A DNA stretch of 55,110 nucleotides from assembly GCF_000220395.1 (NCBI RefSeq), contig NW_004087699.1, forward strand, positions 1 to 55,110, written 5' to 3'. Below are positions 1 to 11,641 of this stretch, piece by piece. Under the pieces are notes generated by a model, which did no database searches, had not been told where the DNA came from, and worked only from the letters and a program-made list of their open reading frames with translations. A program made the position numbers and the translations under genes. Origin of the DNA: Ichthyophthirius multifiliis. Taxonomy: Eukaryota; Ciliophora; Oligohymenophorea; Hymenostomatida. Numbering within the stretch: position 1 is the stretch's first letter; each line of letters opens with the position of its first letter.

Positions 1-105
1 CCCCAACCCCAACCCCAACCCCAACCCCAACCCCAACCCCAAACCCCAACCCCAACCCCAACCCCAACCCCAACCCCAATCCCCAATCCCAATCCCAAAC
101 CCCAT
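1..105. repeat. Macronuclear telomere, CCCCAA repeats
   Basis: About 13 near-perfect CCCCAA units, C-rich strand first as expected for a left chromosome end. One unit near 41-47 has an extra A. From about 79 the units degenerate to CCCCAAT, CCCAAT and CCCAAACCCC before ordinary AT-rich DNA begins at about 106. CCCCAA/GGGGTT is the telomere repeat of Tetrahymena and Ichthyophthirius. The opposite end of the window has no telomere, so only one chromosome end is present. Confidence 0.97.
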
Positions 106-646
106 CATCTACATCAACATATTTAATATTTGTAATAATTTTTCAATTTTTTCTTAATATCAATAATTTTTATAATAATTTATTTATTTTTTTCTTATTA
201 ATTTTATTTTTTTAGTATTTTTAATTTTTATATATTGAATATGAGTTTTTTTTATATTCATAGAAATCAAAATTCTATTCTTTTTTTGTGTATTTTTATA
301 AATTTATTTCAATCTAATAATATTATATTCTACTCTTAAACAATTAATTTAAACAATATAATTATCATTAAATACAATTTCTTTTTAAATATCTTTTATA
401 AAATATCAATTTATTTTTTAATAATATTTTTTTTAATTAATTTTATATTTTTTAAATATTTAATATACATTTAATTTAATTTAAAAAAAATTAATTATAT
501 ATATTTAATATTTTATTTTTAATTTTTATATTTATTTATTTACTTTTACTTTAATAATAAAAATATCTAAAAAAATATATTATTTTTATATTTTTTTCAT
601 AATAAAAAAAAAGAAAAGCTGAAAAAAAAAAAATACCATTTTATTT
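106..646. other. Subtelomeric AT-rich spacer
   Basis: Over 90% A+T with poly-T and poly-A runs. No frame longer than a few dozen codons with coding-like composition is seen on either strand, even with the ciliate code. It presumably holds the 5' flank of the RAP gene. Confidence 0.7.
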
Positions 647-2314
647 ATGATTATATTTTTTAAATTATTTTCTTTTAAAAAACTATCGAAAATATAAATA
701 TTTAAATATTCTTATAGTTCAATAAATGGCAAATAAATTTTAGCAAATTAAATTTTTTATAATAACTTATTGCTTAAATTATAAAATTAATCCTTAACGA
801 ATTATTAAATATAGTCCTTAATTGAAAAAAATTTTTTTTTTAATTATATTATTTCAATAAATCATTTATAAAATTCTGATATGCTTAATAATATAGAGTA
901 ATAGATTTTATAATTAATTGATAATTAAAATATAAGTAAATAACATTAATTTTTTTTATATGATTAATCATTAACTCTAAATTCAATTTATGAAAGCTTT
1001 CATTAAAAAATATTAAAAACAAACAGGAAATATAATATTAAAATAATATAATAATATATAGAATTTATTTGTCTTTAAAATTTAGAAACAAGGAATACAT
1101 ATAGTTTTATTCAAAATTATATAAAACAAAATATCGATTAATTTGATTTTTTAAGTATTTCTTTACTTTTAGAAATTGATAATTAATTTTTTAACAAAAA
1201 TTTATAAAACTTAATTATGTAAAAAGTATAAAATTTTTTAGTTCAAAATTTAAGTTAAAAATTTATTTAAGATAATTTTCGATCAATTTTATTAGTTTTT
1301 CAATTTTATAGAAGAAAAAATATCCCAATAAAATATGATATTTTGCATACAATTGTGAAAAACATTTCTTTTAAAAACTTTTAAAAGCTTATAAATTTTG
1401 TTAAATTAAATAATTATTAATTAAAAGAAATCCAAGATCTTTATGAATTAATTAACCAATTATATAATATTAATTAATTTAACCCTAATAATATAAAATT
1501 AATCAGTAAATTAAATATTTTAATTAGTGATAACTAACTAAAAGGTTAATATTTAAATTTTTTAGAAGCATTACTAAGGGATAATTAATTATATGAATCC
1601 TTAAAACTATATTATTATTATGCAAACTCCTTTAATTATGATTAAAGACTTAAGCAAATAAGCGAATAAATACAAAAAAAATTAATAATCTAATATGCAA
1701 ACCTATATAAAAACGAAAATTATATATATAAAACGAAGTTCTTAAAATATTTAATTAAATTTCTTATATCTAATTTGCATTAAGATTATGTAAAAAACGA
1801 CTTTTTTATTTTTAAAACTATTGAATTTGTAAATTAAAATTAAACTAACAATCCATAAGTTTTATATGGATTAAGTTATTTTTTTAGTTAATTTAAAAAT
1901 TCAACGTCCAATATTTAAATCTAAAAATTAATGGATGATTATAATAAATAAAATAAGCCCAAATAAACAAAGAATATAATGTCGAATACTTAAAATAAAA
2001 TTTATAAATTTTTATTAGAACTAAATTATTTTGTCGTTTAAAACGTTTAAATTGATTAATTTTAAGTAGATATTTTTATACATCCTTATATTATAATAGA
2101 ATATAATGGTTTTTATCATTATAAATTTGATTATCGAATAAGAAATTTTAATACAAAAGAGTTTACTTTAGATCACCTTTATAAAGAAAATTATTTGATA
2201 AATAAAAAGTATAAAATAATTAATATAAACTTTAATTAATGGAATGACTTATATGATAGTGATAAATAAAAAGGTTTTCTTAGAAATATAATTAAATAAG
2301 TAGAAGAATAATGA
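647..2314 (+). CDS. RAP-domain protein, probably mitochondrial RNA-binding
   Basis: An uninterrupted frame of 555 aa with TAA/TAG as Gln, ending at TGA 2312. The ATG at 647 is the first after an in-frame TGA at 620. The N-terminus (MIIFFKLFSFKKLSKIQIF) is basic and hydrophobic without acids, as in a mitochondrial presequence. The middle is helical and has no obvious motif. The last 90 residues match the RAP domain: VDIFIHPYIIIEYNG, then FYHY, a basic stretch, LDHLYKENYLINKKYKIINI and NFNQWNDL. This follows the family pattern VDI..p..-.IEvdG..H....g.T..k...L...G...i.i...eW. RAP proteins (FASTK, OPR and apicomplexan RAP families) act in organellar RNA processing and translation. The mitochondrial role here is inferred from the leader. 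It is the telomere-proximal gene and carries no intron. Confidence 0.85.
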
Positions 2315-3216
2315 AGAAAAAAAAATATAAAAAAAATATAACTTAAGTATATAAATTAAAATACATATATAATTAATTAAAAAAGAAGATTAATATTATA
2401 ATTATAAACTAATAAAAACAAAGTCATTTTATATATATTTTAATAATAATTGGTTTTTATTTTAAAATTGCTATCATAATTATAAAGAAATTTATTTTAT
2501 AAAAGTCAATTTTTTATATTTTTAAAAAATGTATTAAATTTGAAACAAATTATCTTAGGTTTAAATATAATATTATTAATAAATAGATAAAAATAGATAC
2601 AAAAATGTATTTAAATTAAAAATCATTTTATTTGATATATAAAAATTATGAATTTAAATATATTTGATATTAATTTATTTGGAAAAAAAGAAAAGAATAA
2701 AAATATGATGACTGATAAGCTTTTTAAGATTTTTGGTTTTATAATATATGTTTGATTGAAACTTTAATATTTATTATAAGTCTTTGTTTTTTTGTTTTAA
2801 GATAATTATGCATATATTATTAATTCTAAAAATATAGATATCATTTTATATAAACTATTAATTATAAAAAATCATTAAAAAGTTTAAAAAATTAATATTA
2901 TAAAATTTACACAATTTATAACCCATTTATCTATGATTCTATTATAAATATAATAGAGTTATTCACAAATATTTTGAAGTTAACTTTATATAAAAAAATA
3001 TACAAATATTAATAAAATTACTAACAAATATTAAAAATTTATATTTTTAAAAAATGAATAACTTTAATTTTTTTGCATTACTATCTTTTCTCTTTATAGT
3101 TTTTTATATATTTTAATACATTATTATTATTAGATAAATTTAAATTTTTATTTATGAAATTACAATACATAATTTTTAATAATTATTTATTATTTCGAAA
3201 ATTATTATAGATATTT
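2315..3216. other. Intergenic, AT-rich
   Basis: Mostly A/T runs. One 35-codon frame at 2648-2755 (+), beginning MNLNIFDINLFGKKEKNK, has slightly coding-like composition but no recognisable domain and no clear splice partner. It is not called as a gene. The rest shows nothing. Confidence 0.5.
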
Positions 3217-3828
3217 ATGTAATAAAACATAAAATATTTTACTATTTATAGTGTTATTGATTAAGTTTATATTTTCAACTCTTAGTCTGATTTAAATTAG
3301 TACTAGAGTTTTGTTGAGAACTAAATTTTAATGGAATATTAAAAAATTAAAGAGCTGCATGTTAATTAAACTTAATATATTCAAACATATGATGGATAAT
3401 TCTGTTATAAAATTGATTAAAATAAAATATTATATGCAATATTAGCAAGTTAAGATATTCCATAATAAAGCATAGAAAATCTATTAAATGAGCTAAAAAT
3501 TGAATTACAAAAGTTACCAAACTATAATAAGTAAAACATAAATTTATTAAGATAATTTTGTAAAACTTTTCTCATTCCAATAATAGAAATAAAATATGAT
3601 GAAGCCAAACAAATTTAGAATGAGGAAATTCAATTAAAAATTTAAGAAAATTTAAAGTAAATAACTGGAGAAACATAAATATCATGTTAGTAAATATACA
3701 AAAAATAATAATTTAGCCAAGAAAAACAAATAAAAAATTAATTATTCTATAAAAAATTAAAAATTAGAATAGTAATATTTATATTATTAATATCTATAGT
3801 AATTTGTGTAGTATTGCCAATTATATGA
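3217..3828 (+). CDS. Longin-type R-SNARE (VAMP7-like), tail-anchored
   Basis: Open frame of 203 aa, TGA stop at 3826. Residues 1-120 resemble a longin domain: IYSVIDQVYIF as the first strand, then a helix ending FVENQIL, then YDGQFCYKIDQNKILYAILA followed by IPQQSIENLLNEL. In VAMP7 the equivalent is a YLFHYICQDRIVYLCIT-type strand pair plus the FLNEI helix. A SNARE-motif-length amphipathic helix follows (about 125-175), then KKLKIR and a single C-terminal hydrophobic segment of about 20 residues (IVIFILLISIVICVVLPII) with no tail. That layout is typical of vesicle R-SNAREs in endosomal and lysosomal fusion. The central arginine layer is not obvious, so assignment to a VAMP subgroup is uncertain. 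The ATG at 3217 is preferred over an in-frame Met at 3331 because the upstream residues complete the longin fold. Confidence 0.75.
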
Positions 3829-4655
3829 AAATATTTTAAATAAAGACATGTAATTCTTATATGTTCTTTCTGTATCTATAAATTTCTTTAATAGCTTTTA
3901 AATAAAAAAACTTCAATATAATAAATATTTTAAACATTTAAATTATTAGTATAAATACATGTTCTTTTATAATTATTTATTTTTTTATTTTAACTATTAA
4001 AAAAAATAAATTTCATGTATATTTTACTAAATAAAAAAAAAAATACATATAAATTAATATATTAAATATTATAATTAAAAATAATTATTTAATATGATAA
4101 AAAAGATATATTAAAATGTTTATATAAAATATAACTTTAAATATTTATTAAATTTAAAATTAACATCTATAAAATAAAACATTAAAAAAAAAAAATTATT
4201 TGCTTTATGCATAATTTAAAAATATATTTTGAATTTTATATTTTTAAAAAATTAATTATAATTATTACATATATATATATTTTTTATTTAACAAAAAATT
4301 CAAATTGAAATATATTTTTTATTTTTAAAATATTTATTTGAAAATCAAAAAAAAAATATTTATAAATTAAAAAAATAATGTCTTCATAAATTATATCTAT
4401 TATATTTATAAATTTTATTTATATTGTATTTTTTTGTATAGATCAAAACAAAAAAGTCGCTTTTCATTTTATTTGTTGATTTAGTGTTTAAAATAAAAAT
4501 TAAAGAAAATAAATAAATTTATGAAAAAATAATAAATAAATCATAAAAATATTTATTCACATATAAAATTTATAAGAAAATACTTATATAAATTACAAAT
4601 ATCACAATATATATAATATAAATTAAAAATTTTTTGTTTTTTTATAAATCAATAA

Positions 4656-4723
<68 letters not shown>

Positions 4724-4756
4724 TATATATAATATAATATTTATTTTTTATTATTT
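3829..4756. other. Intergenic with (TA)n tract
   Basis: Convergent spacer between the SNARE gene and the HMG gene. It is extremely AT-rich and no coding frame is seen. It contains the dinucleotide tract listed separately at 4658-4720. Confidence 0.6.
4658..4720. repeat. (TA)n microsatellite
   Basis: About 31 uninterrupted TA units immediately downstream of the HMG gene stop. Such tracts recur in most spacers of this window and can form cruciforms or slip in replication and sequencing. Confidence 0.95.
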
Positions 4757-5325
4757 TCAATCTTTTTATTTTTTATCTTTTTTTGGTTCTTTCTTTTAGT
4801 TTACTTAATTTCCATTTGATTACATTTTTTTTCCTTTTTGGATATTTTCTTTGTTTTCTTTATGTTCTTTGTCTTTATGATCTTTTTCTTTATGATCTTT
4901 AGCATCTTTTTTTTTTTCTTTTTCTTTTTAATTTTCTTTTTCCTATCCTTTTTTTTCATTTAGTTTAGAATTTTATTTTGACTCTTTGGATTTACTTTTT
5001 TGTTCTTTTAGATTCTTTTTTTCTTCTTTCATTTCTTTTTCAGCATCTTTAAGTTTCTTCTCGATATCTCCATACTTAGCTTTCCATTCATCAACAGCTT
5101 TATCAGCAACAAGCTTTTTTCTTTAGTAATCATCTTCATATTTCTTTTTTTCCTTTTCAGGAAGCTTTTTGTACTATTCAGCTATTAAAGATGTTAGTTC
5201 GGTCATCTTTAATTCTGGATTTTATTGTTTTACAGTTTCGTAAACTTCTTATTTGTACAAGAAAAATGGAATCATTGCTTTTTTAGGCTTTCAGGAAGAT
5301 CTTTGAGTGAAGTATAATTTTACAT
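4757..5325 (-). CDS. HMG-box chromatin protein (HMGB-like)
   Basis: On the minus strand MQNYTSLKDLPE is followed, one frame over, by PKKAMIPFFLYKQEVYETVK, then the rest of an HMG box: NPELKMTELTSLIAEQYKKL, PEKEKKKYEDDYQRKK and a short helix through WKAKYGDIEKKL. The box has P-K-K at its start, the aromatic FFLY, the basic second helix and the conserved Trp. A lysine/glutamate tail of about 90 residues follows (repeats such as KDHKEKDHKDKEHKENK), ending at TGA 4757. Total is about 189 aa if one base is restored. Single-box HMG proteins bend DNA and package macronuclear chromatin. The break lies in the A-run at 5285-5292, where GAAAG should read GAAAAG. A 569-nt span, one short of a multiple of three, agrees. 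A sequencing miss is the simplest reading. Confidence 0.82.
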
Positions 5326-5667
5326 TTTTTTTTTTAGTTAAGCGTTTTTTTTTTTTTATTATTAAAAAAATATTATTTATTTGATAATATAAATAAAAAA
5401 TATTTTAATATTTAAATTTTAAATTTAATTTTTGCTAATAAATAAAATAAGTGAATTTATAATATATTTAAATATTTATTTTAAATATAAATAATATATT
5501 ATAAATATTACTTTCGTATACTAAAAAATAGATAGAAAAATTCTTAAATTAAAAAAAAGGAAAAAATATATAATTTTAAAAAACTTTTGCTTGTTTATTT
5601 ATTAATTAATAATTTATAATAAATTTTACAATATTTACGTAATTAATAAAGAAATTATTATATATAT
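5326..5667. other. Spacer between CFAP58 stop and HMG start
   Basis: About 340 AT-rich bases. It must hold the HMG promoter on the minus strand. No other gene is seen. Confidence 0.5.
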
Positions 5668-8346
5668 TCAACTATGATATAAGATTATATTAAATCCTCC
5701 CCCCACAATTCTTTTATCTGGTAAATTAATTTTTAATTTTGAAGCTTGATTAAATTTATAAGATTATTCCATTTTTTATTACTGAACTTTTTTTTAGGCA
5801 TAATATTTTTTATTAGTTTATTATAAATCCTTATTTAATCTATCGATTTCCATTTTATATTCATTCAAATGACTTTAATATATTGTAATTTCTCCATTCA
5901 TAGCTTTTAATTATACTGTTTTTTATTTTAAAGTATCTTAAAACACCTAAATCATTTATTCTTCTTCATTACTGGGTTATCTTTTCATTTCTAATTTTAA
6001 TTTTTACAACTCTATATCTTTATTTTTAATATTATTTTCTTTTTAAATGACAATTTCTGATTTTTAAATCAATCTTTTTTACAAAGATTAAATTTTTAAT
6101 AGCAACTCATAGGCTTCATAATCTGTAGTTTCGAGTTTCCTCCATCTATGTATATTTAAGGGATTAGAAAATTCTTGAGAAAGAAACTTCACTCTTAATT
6201 TTTCTTCAATTAATTCTTTCGATAAATTACGTACTTCCTTTTACATTTCACAAATAGTTTTTGTTTATGTTTTAAAGTATTTTATTTCTAGTAATAAGTC
6301 TGCAATTTTACTTTTCCAAATAATTATATCCCCTAATCTTTATGCATATAAAATTTCTCCTTTTTTTAATGTGGCTTAATTAATTTTTATTTTTTCATAA
6401 AGTAAAGCAGCTTCTGTGTTTCTTCTTATTAATTAAGTACCTTTATTTATGTAAAATATATAAAAAAATAATATAGTATGTAATTAATTTTTTACTTAAA
6501 ATATCCCTTTCTGTCACAACTAGTTCATATTCTTCTTAAAGTTTTTGTCTTTACGATTCCGACTCAGAAATCATATACCTTAATTTTGAAATATCCTGTT
6601 AAAACTACTTAATTATAATTATTTTTTCCCCCATTTCTGCTTTATATTTTAAACTTTGAGCTGCCTTATCTTTTGCGACTTCGTCTTTTTTTTTATGATT
6701 TATATGTTCTTAAAGTAGAAGCTTTTATTTAACATCAATCTCTTCTTTTAATTGAGAAATCTGTTAATTTACTATTTTTTGTTTTTTCTTAATCTCCTCC
6801 AAATCTTTCTGAGCTTCTGTAAGATTTTTTGAGAAAAAATTCTATTCTTATCTAACACTTTCGTATAAGTTTTACTACTATTTAAGCTTAGCCTCAGTTT
6901 CAATATTTTTTTTTATAAATTCAGAAATCAAATTGTCCTTAAGTTTAATTTCTTCCAAAGCATGGAAATATTTTGCATTAGCTTAAGCAGCCTAATCCCC
7001 ATATTTCTCTTTCTCGTACTTAACCACTTGTATTTCTTCATTTATTTTCTAAATATTTTTTATAAGAATTTATTATTCATTATATTTTTCCTTAATAACT
7101 TTAACTTTTTGTAATATTTCTTCTAATTATTCTTTATTATTTCCATCCGCCCTATTAATTTCCTTTTACAAAATATCTCTATTTCTTTTCAATTCTTCCA
7201 ATAGGCTCCTATCTTCTCCTGCAACTCTTCTTTATTGAATAATATCTTCTTCGATTTAAACTAATCCCTATTAAAGAATATCTTTTATTTTTCAGTCGCA
7301 TCTTTAGATTGACTAATTACATTAATCTCCTTTTACAAATGTTATATCTATGCTATTTTATGATTCTTATTTTATAATTCAGAATTTATTTATTCATTTA
7401 TTTGCATTTCTTTATCTTTTAAATCATTAAACCTCTATTAAAATTCAAAAAATTCTTATTTATCCATGAATATCTTTTCATTTAAAATTAAATTTTTCTT
7501 CAGCAAATATTTTTTAGTTTTATTTTTTAATTCGTTCAAATGAGAAACATTTTATTTTATAATAATTGACAAATTAGCTTTCGTTTTTAACTTATCTTCC
7601 ATTTCTTTTTTTAAGCTTTCTTGCTTTTTTTTAGAAGTTTCATATTCGTTTTTTATCTAATCTAAATCCTATTGAATAAATTTTTTATTTTCATCATCTT
7701 TCAAAATAATAAATTCTAATTATTTTTTTTCTTCTTGAATTTGTCCATACTCATTCTAAAAATTTAAATAATAATTTTCATTTGTTTTTATTTTGTCGTT
7801 AAGATTTTGAATATCTTCTTTAATAAAACTAATATTCGCTTTTAACTAATCAACTTCTTTCTAAAGTTCTTCTTTGGTCACTAATAAATCATGTACAGTA
7901 GTAGTTTAATTATTTGAAGTTGAACTGTTTGCTTGTTCAATTAATTTGTTTAAATGTTAAATTTCATTGAATAAATTTTCCACTTTTAGTTTATTTTTCA
8001 CTTCTTTATCTTTTGACATTTCTAATATCTTATATGTTTTTTCAAGCTCATTTTTTAAATTATTAATATTATTATTATCTTCCTATGTCATTTTTAATAC
8101 ACTTTATAAATTTTCAGTATTTTAACCTATATCCTGTGTATATTCTCGACATTTCGCAAGCAATCTTTTCTCGTTTTCATGCGAAATCTTTAATGCCCTA
8201 TGGAATTTTTCAAATTCTTATTTAAATCTTATAAGACTTTAATCTTATGATAATTCATTTAAAACTTGTTGGAACTCCATTTCTAATATATCAAAAGCTT
8301 AAGCTTCTAATATTTCTTATGGATTTTATGAGTTTATATTTTGCAT
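5668..8346 (-). CDS. CFAP58: Cilia- and flagella-associated protein 58
   Basis: Coiled-coil protein of about 874 aa, almost the same length as human CFAP58 (872). Family landmarks in order: start region FQQVLNELSQDQSLIRFKQE and ALKISHENEKRLLAKCRE; mid region LKQQQNLYESVRQEQNFFSK; ERDIL before the intron and LLYEKIKINQATLKKGEI after it; C-terminal NPLNIHRWRKLE; QTLKQKTVQLKAMNGEI-like helix; end VGGGF. CFAP58 is an axonemal protein needed for motile cilia and sperm tails. One 55-nt intron at 6441-6495 splits a Ser codon. The frame shifts once at the A/T run near 7279-7292. Restoring one base gives EKQKDILQQGLVQIEEDI, which aligns with the animal protein; a 53-nt intron there is a weaker alternative. 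TGA stop at 5668-5670. Confidence 0.93.
6441..6495 (-). other. CFAP58 intron (55 nt)
   Basis: Starts GTAAAA and ends AAAG on the minus strand. Removing it joins ERDIL to STQLIRRN and keeps the family alignment. Typical of the short introns here. Confidence 0.85.
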
Positions 8347-8764
8347 TTTATATTTATATATATATATATATATATATTTTATTGTTATTGTTATTTTTTA
8401 TTTTTATTTTATTAAATTTTATTTTTGAAAATTAAAGTATTTATTAAAAAAACTCCTTTTTTAATAAAATATTAAAATTGAGTTTTTTAATTATCATTAT
8501 AAATAATTTAAATATATTTTTAATATTTGCTTTTTATATAAAATAAAGATAAATAATAATTATAAAATAATTAACATTAAATAAATTGTGAAATAATAAA
8601 AAAAATTAATATATAAAAAATATTATATATTTCAATTTAAAGAATTTTTTTTTTCATATTTAAAATAATATATAATTCGATTATTTTTATTATATCTTAT
8701 GTTTTTATATTTAATTTTCTAAGTTATTAAAAACTCATTTCTTTGTATAAATAGAAATTCTAAA
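8347..8764. other. Intergenic, AT-rich
   Basis: Upstream flank of CFAP58, including a short TA run at about 8356-8378 next to the start codon. A shadow reading on the + strand crosses the CFAP58 start. Nothing else supported. Confidence 0.5.
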
Positions 8765-9463
8765 TCAATTTGTATTCACATTATTGTGAAGCATATCTTA
8801 AATAAAAAATATATTTATTTTGCTTTATTTAATATAAAAAACCTTTTATCTTTTAATCAAATTATGTATCTTCTAAATCATTAATTTAAATAGAAGGGAA
8901 GTATTTTTTAGGATCAAAATAACCTTTTGATATCAAGAAATTTTATCTCAAAACAACTTCTCTTATTTTGTTTTCATCATAATATAAAATATCGTCATAT
9001 AAATCGAATTCAGATGTTCCTTTGTTAACTTTTAAAAATTCTCTCATAGTTTCATAATCGATTAGTTTAGACTCTCCTTAATTCTAAGGTACAGGCTTAT
9101 AATTCATTATTTTATAAATTTAAGATAAAGCATTTGGATTGTTTTTATCTATTATTTATGGATTTAAATAATTAAATTTAAAATTAAAATAATAATAATA
9201 ATAATTTTAATATGAAATTAGTTGATATTAAATATATGTATTTTCAGTATTTTTTTTAAAAAAAACTCAATCAAAAAAAATGAAAGAAAAAATGGATTAT
9301 TGCATTTTTTATTGATTAAGTTTTTTAAAAAAATAAAAAAAATATGAACAAATGATATTTTTATTTAAATTTTTTTACATTTTTCAAGCAAAGCTGAGAA
9401 TTCATCAAGGCTTTATTTTTATTATGGAGTTGTTTTTAAATTAAAAGGTTAATTTTGCTACAT
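8765..9463 (-). CDS. Uncharacterised 140-aa protein, three exons
   Basis: Exons 9379-9463, 8843-9148 and 8765-8796 join in frame (423 nt) across introns of 230 and 46 nt. The product begins MQQNQPFNLKTTPQQKQSLD and continues EFSALLEKYKNNPNALSQIY, NYKPVPQ, DYETMREFLKV, YDDILYYDENKIREVVLRQN, GYFDPKKYFPSI, with a short acidic and Asn-rich tail. It is soluble, has no signal or membrane segment, and contains one NNPNALSQIYKIMNY motif faintly like nucleoporin p54. That likeness is too weak for a name. The splice model is supported by exact phase agreement and by the switch from coding-like to pure A/T composition at the intron borders. Confidence 0.7.
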
Positions 9464-10251
9464 TATTTTATATTTAAATATAATTTATGTTTTTTAAAAA
9501 AAAATATAAAAAATATTAATAATACTTATTTAAATTTATTAATAATAATTATTAATTTAATATATATTAGTAAATAGTACAAAATATAATAATTTTTTTT
9601 AATTAAAATATACCATATAAATATATAGCCATTTTTTTATGTTTTTATGATAGACTTATTAAAATATAATATTTATGTCATATATATTAAAAAATTAACT
9701 GTTGACAGAGATATTAATTAATAACGAAAAATTAATTTATATAAAATTTTCGTAATCTTTATTATTATAATTAATTATTATATTTTTATACTTTTATTAT
9801 TTAGAGCATAATATATGATTCAATTCATAAATATATTTATTAATAAACTTAATAATATTTAAAGATAAAAAGAAAAAAATGAATTTAATTATTTTATTGA
9901 TATATATTTAAAATTTTAAAATAAGCATTTTTATTTTGCTTATATTTTAATAAAATTAATATTGAAATTGTATTTTAAAAATAATGTTTTTTATATTTTC
10001 ATATATTTTATTTTAATATAAGTTTAAATAAAAAAAAATCATTAATTTTTAATTAAAGCATTATATAAATTCATTAAATGAAAGTAAATAATTAAAAAAT
10101 AATATAATAAATAAATGAAAAAGATTAAAAAATAGAAAATTTCTTTTATCAAAAACATATATAAAATTATTTTATTGCTATTTATAAAAAGCATTAACTA
10201 ATGCTTACTTTTTATAAATTTTCACTTTCAAATAAAATGATTTTTCCAAAT
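9464..10251. other. Intergenic, AT-rich
   Basis: Spacer between the orphan and the TMEM151-like gene, both on the minus strand. No frame with coding-like residues in either direction; poly-A/T and TA-rich throughout. Confidence 0.55.
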
Positions 10252-11470
10252 TCAGTCTATCATTGGATTTATTGGAGGTTCTTAATATTCTTATTATTAT
10301 TACTACTATTAGAAATTCTATTTTTTTTAATTTATAACATAAATATATATATATATTTTTTAAATTTTAAAAATACTTCATAATAATTATTGTTAAAAAT
10401 TTATTATGAACTTCTTTTTATGTTTTAATATTATGGATTTGATGGTTCAATATAAATAACTTTATGTATATAATTCAGCAATAAGGAAGTTTTAGAATTA
10501 ATATACATTCTATAAGGAATAGATAATCCAAATAAAGAAAATAAAACAAAACTTTTACTATTAATTAGTAAATAAAAAAATTAAAAATTACATATTTTAT
10601 ATAAAACTAACTAATTAAAAAATGGTATATTTTATGCTTTTTTAATATCATTTACAATAAGAATATTTTCTTTTAAATTTTGCAAAGAAATTTCTTCTTT
10701 ATCTGATTAATATTTGTCTCTTCTTTTAGCTTCATACATTTCATAATTTTTAATTTCCTACCATATTCTTTTACTTTATTCATTTCCAAAAGAATAAACT
10801 ATAAATGTATGTGCTCTAAAAATCAAATATTTATCAAAAAATTAAGTAATCTCTTCTGTTTAATCTTAGCTAATATCGTAATTCATATTTATTTTATTTC
10901 TATATGTAATTACAGTTCTACTATTATTCTTTCTAGAATAATATTAATATTCAGTATGATAAGCTTTTACTTCATATTTTATTAGAATTTTTTATTATTT
11001 TAAATTTTCCTAATATTCATAAAGCTATTAAGTATTCATTTAATTGGTAAAATAATTAGTAATTTCTCCCATTATGATATCCAAAATATTAATAAAATAA
11101 ATTACGCTTCCATAAATATAATATTTTGTTTTGTTTTCTAAATATAAATATATTTAAAAAATTGTTTTTTTTTTAAATAAACCATGTCTTTAATTGTCAT
11201 AATAATAATATAATGCATATATAATTGCTGATAAGTAAAAAAATATTGCCAAAACAGGAGGTTCCATCTAAAAAGAATTTAAAAAGTATGGTTCTTAAAA
11301 TACATGTTTTACTTAATCTAAAATATTATTATTTTGTAAAAAAAGTAAATATAATTTTTATTTAATAGTTTTATACTCGAAGATTATACAGTTCCTTATT
11401 CTTACTTTATAGAGTTAAATTTTCTTAAAATTTTTGATTATCTTTATTCTTCTAGATTGCTATACATCAT
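10252..11470 (-). CDS. TMEM151-family membrane protein
   Basis: Five exons with introns of 59 nt (11318-11376), 45 nt (11138-11182), about 54 nt (near 10595) and about 60 nt (near 10345). The protein starts MMYSNLEEQRQSKILRKFNS and then has two membrane segments (EPPVLAIFFYLSAIIYALYY and YYIYGSVIYFINILDIIM). The soluble core has the family's KYEVKAYHTEYQYYSRK, VITYRNKINMNYDISQ, FIVYSFGNEQSKRIWQEI and MYEAKRRDKYQSD. A third hydrophobic stretch, FVLFSLFGLSIPYRMYINSK, follows, matching the WP-x-R-x-x-x-x-W-N region of animal TMEM151. The tail is a polyQ run encoded by TAA/TAG and ends PPINPMID. TMEM151 proteins have no established biochemical role. About 330 aa. A standard-code frame at 10201-10383 is a shadow. 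Confidence 0.78.
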
Positions 11471-11641
11471 TTATAAAAATCTTTTAGTAATAATAAAATT
11501 ATAGATAAATAATTTTTTTAATATTAGAAAAAAAATATTTTTTAATAGAATTTGAAATTAATTTAACACATTAACTTTTATTTTGTTTTTAATAAAAGAT
11601 TATTAATTAAAAAAATAGAAGGGAAAATAATAAATTAATTC

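Noticed and set aside
2648-2755. 35-codon frame beginning MNLNIFDINLF
   Set aside because: Too short, with no domain and no defensible splice partner; mentioned only as a possibility.
8247-8435. 62-aa plus-strand frame
   Set aside because: It is antisense to the first codons of CFAP58 and the adjacent TA run.
10201-10383. 60-aa plus-strand frame with a leucine run
   Set aside because: It is antisense to the polyQ-encoding last exon and intron of the TMEM151-like gene.
11160-11225. Apparent frameshift in the first membrane segment of the TMEM151-like gene
   Set aside because: It came from mis-joining two lines; the recount gives a continuous frame into the second intron.
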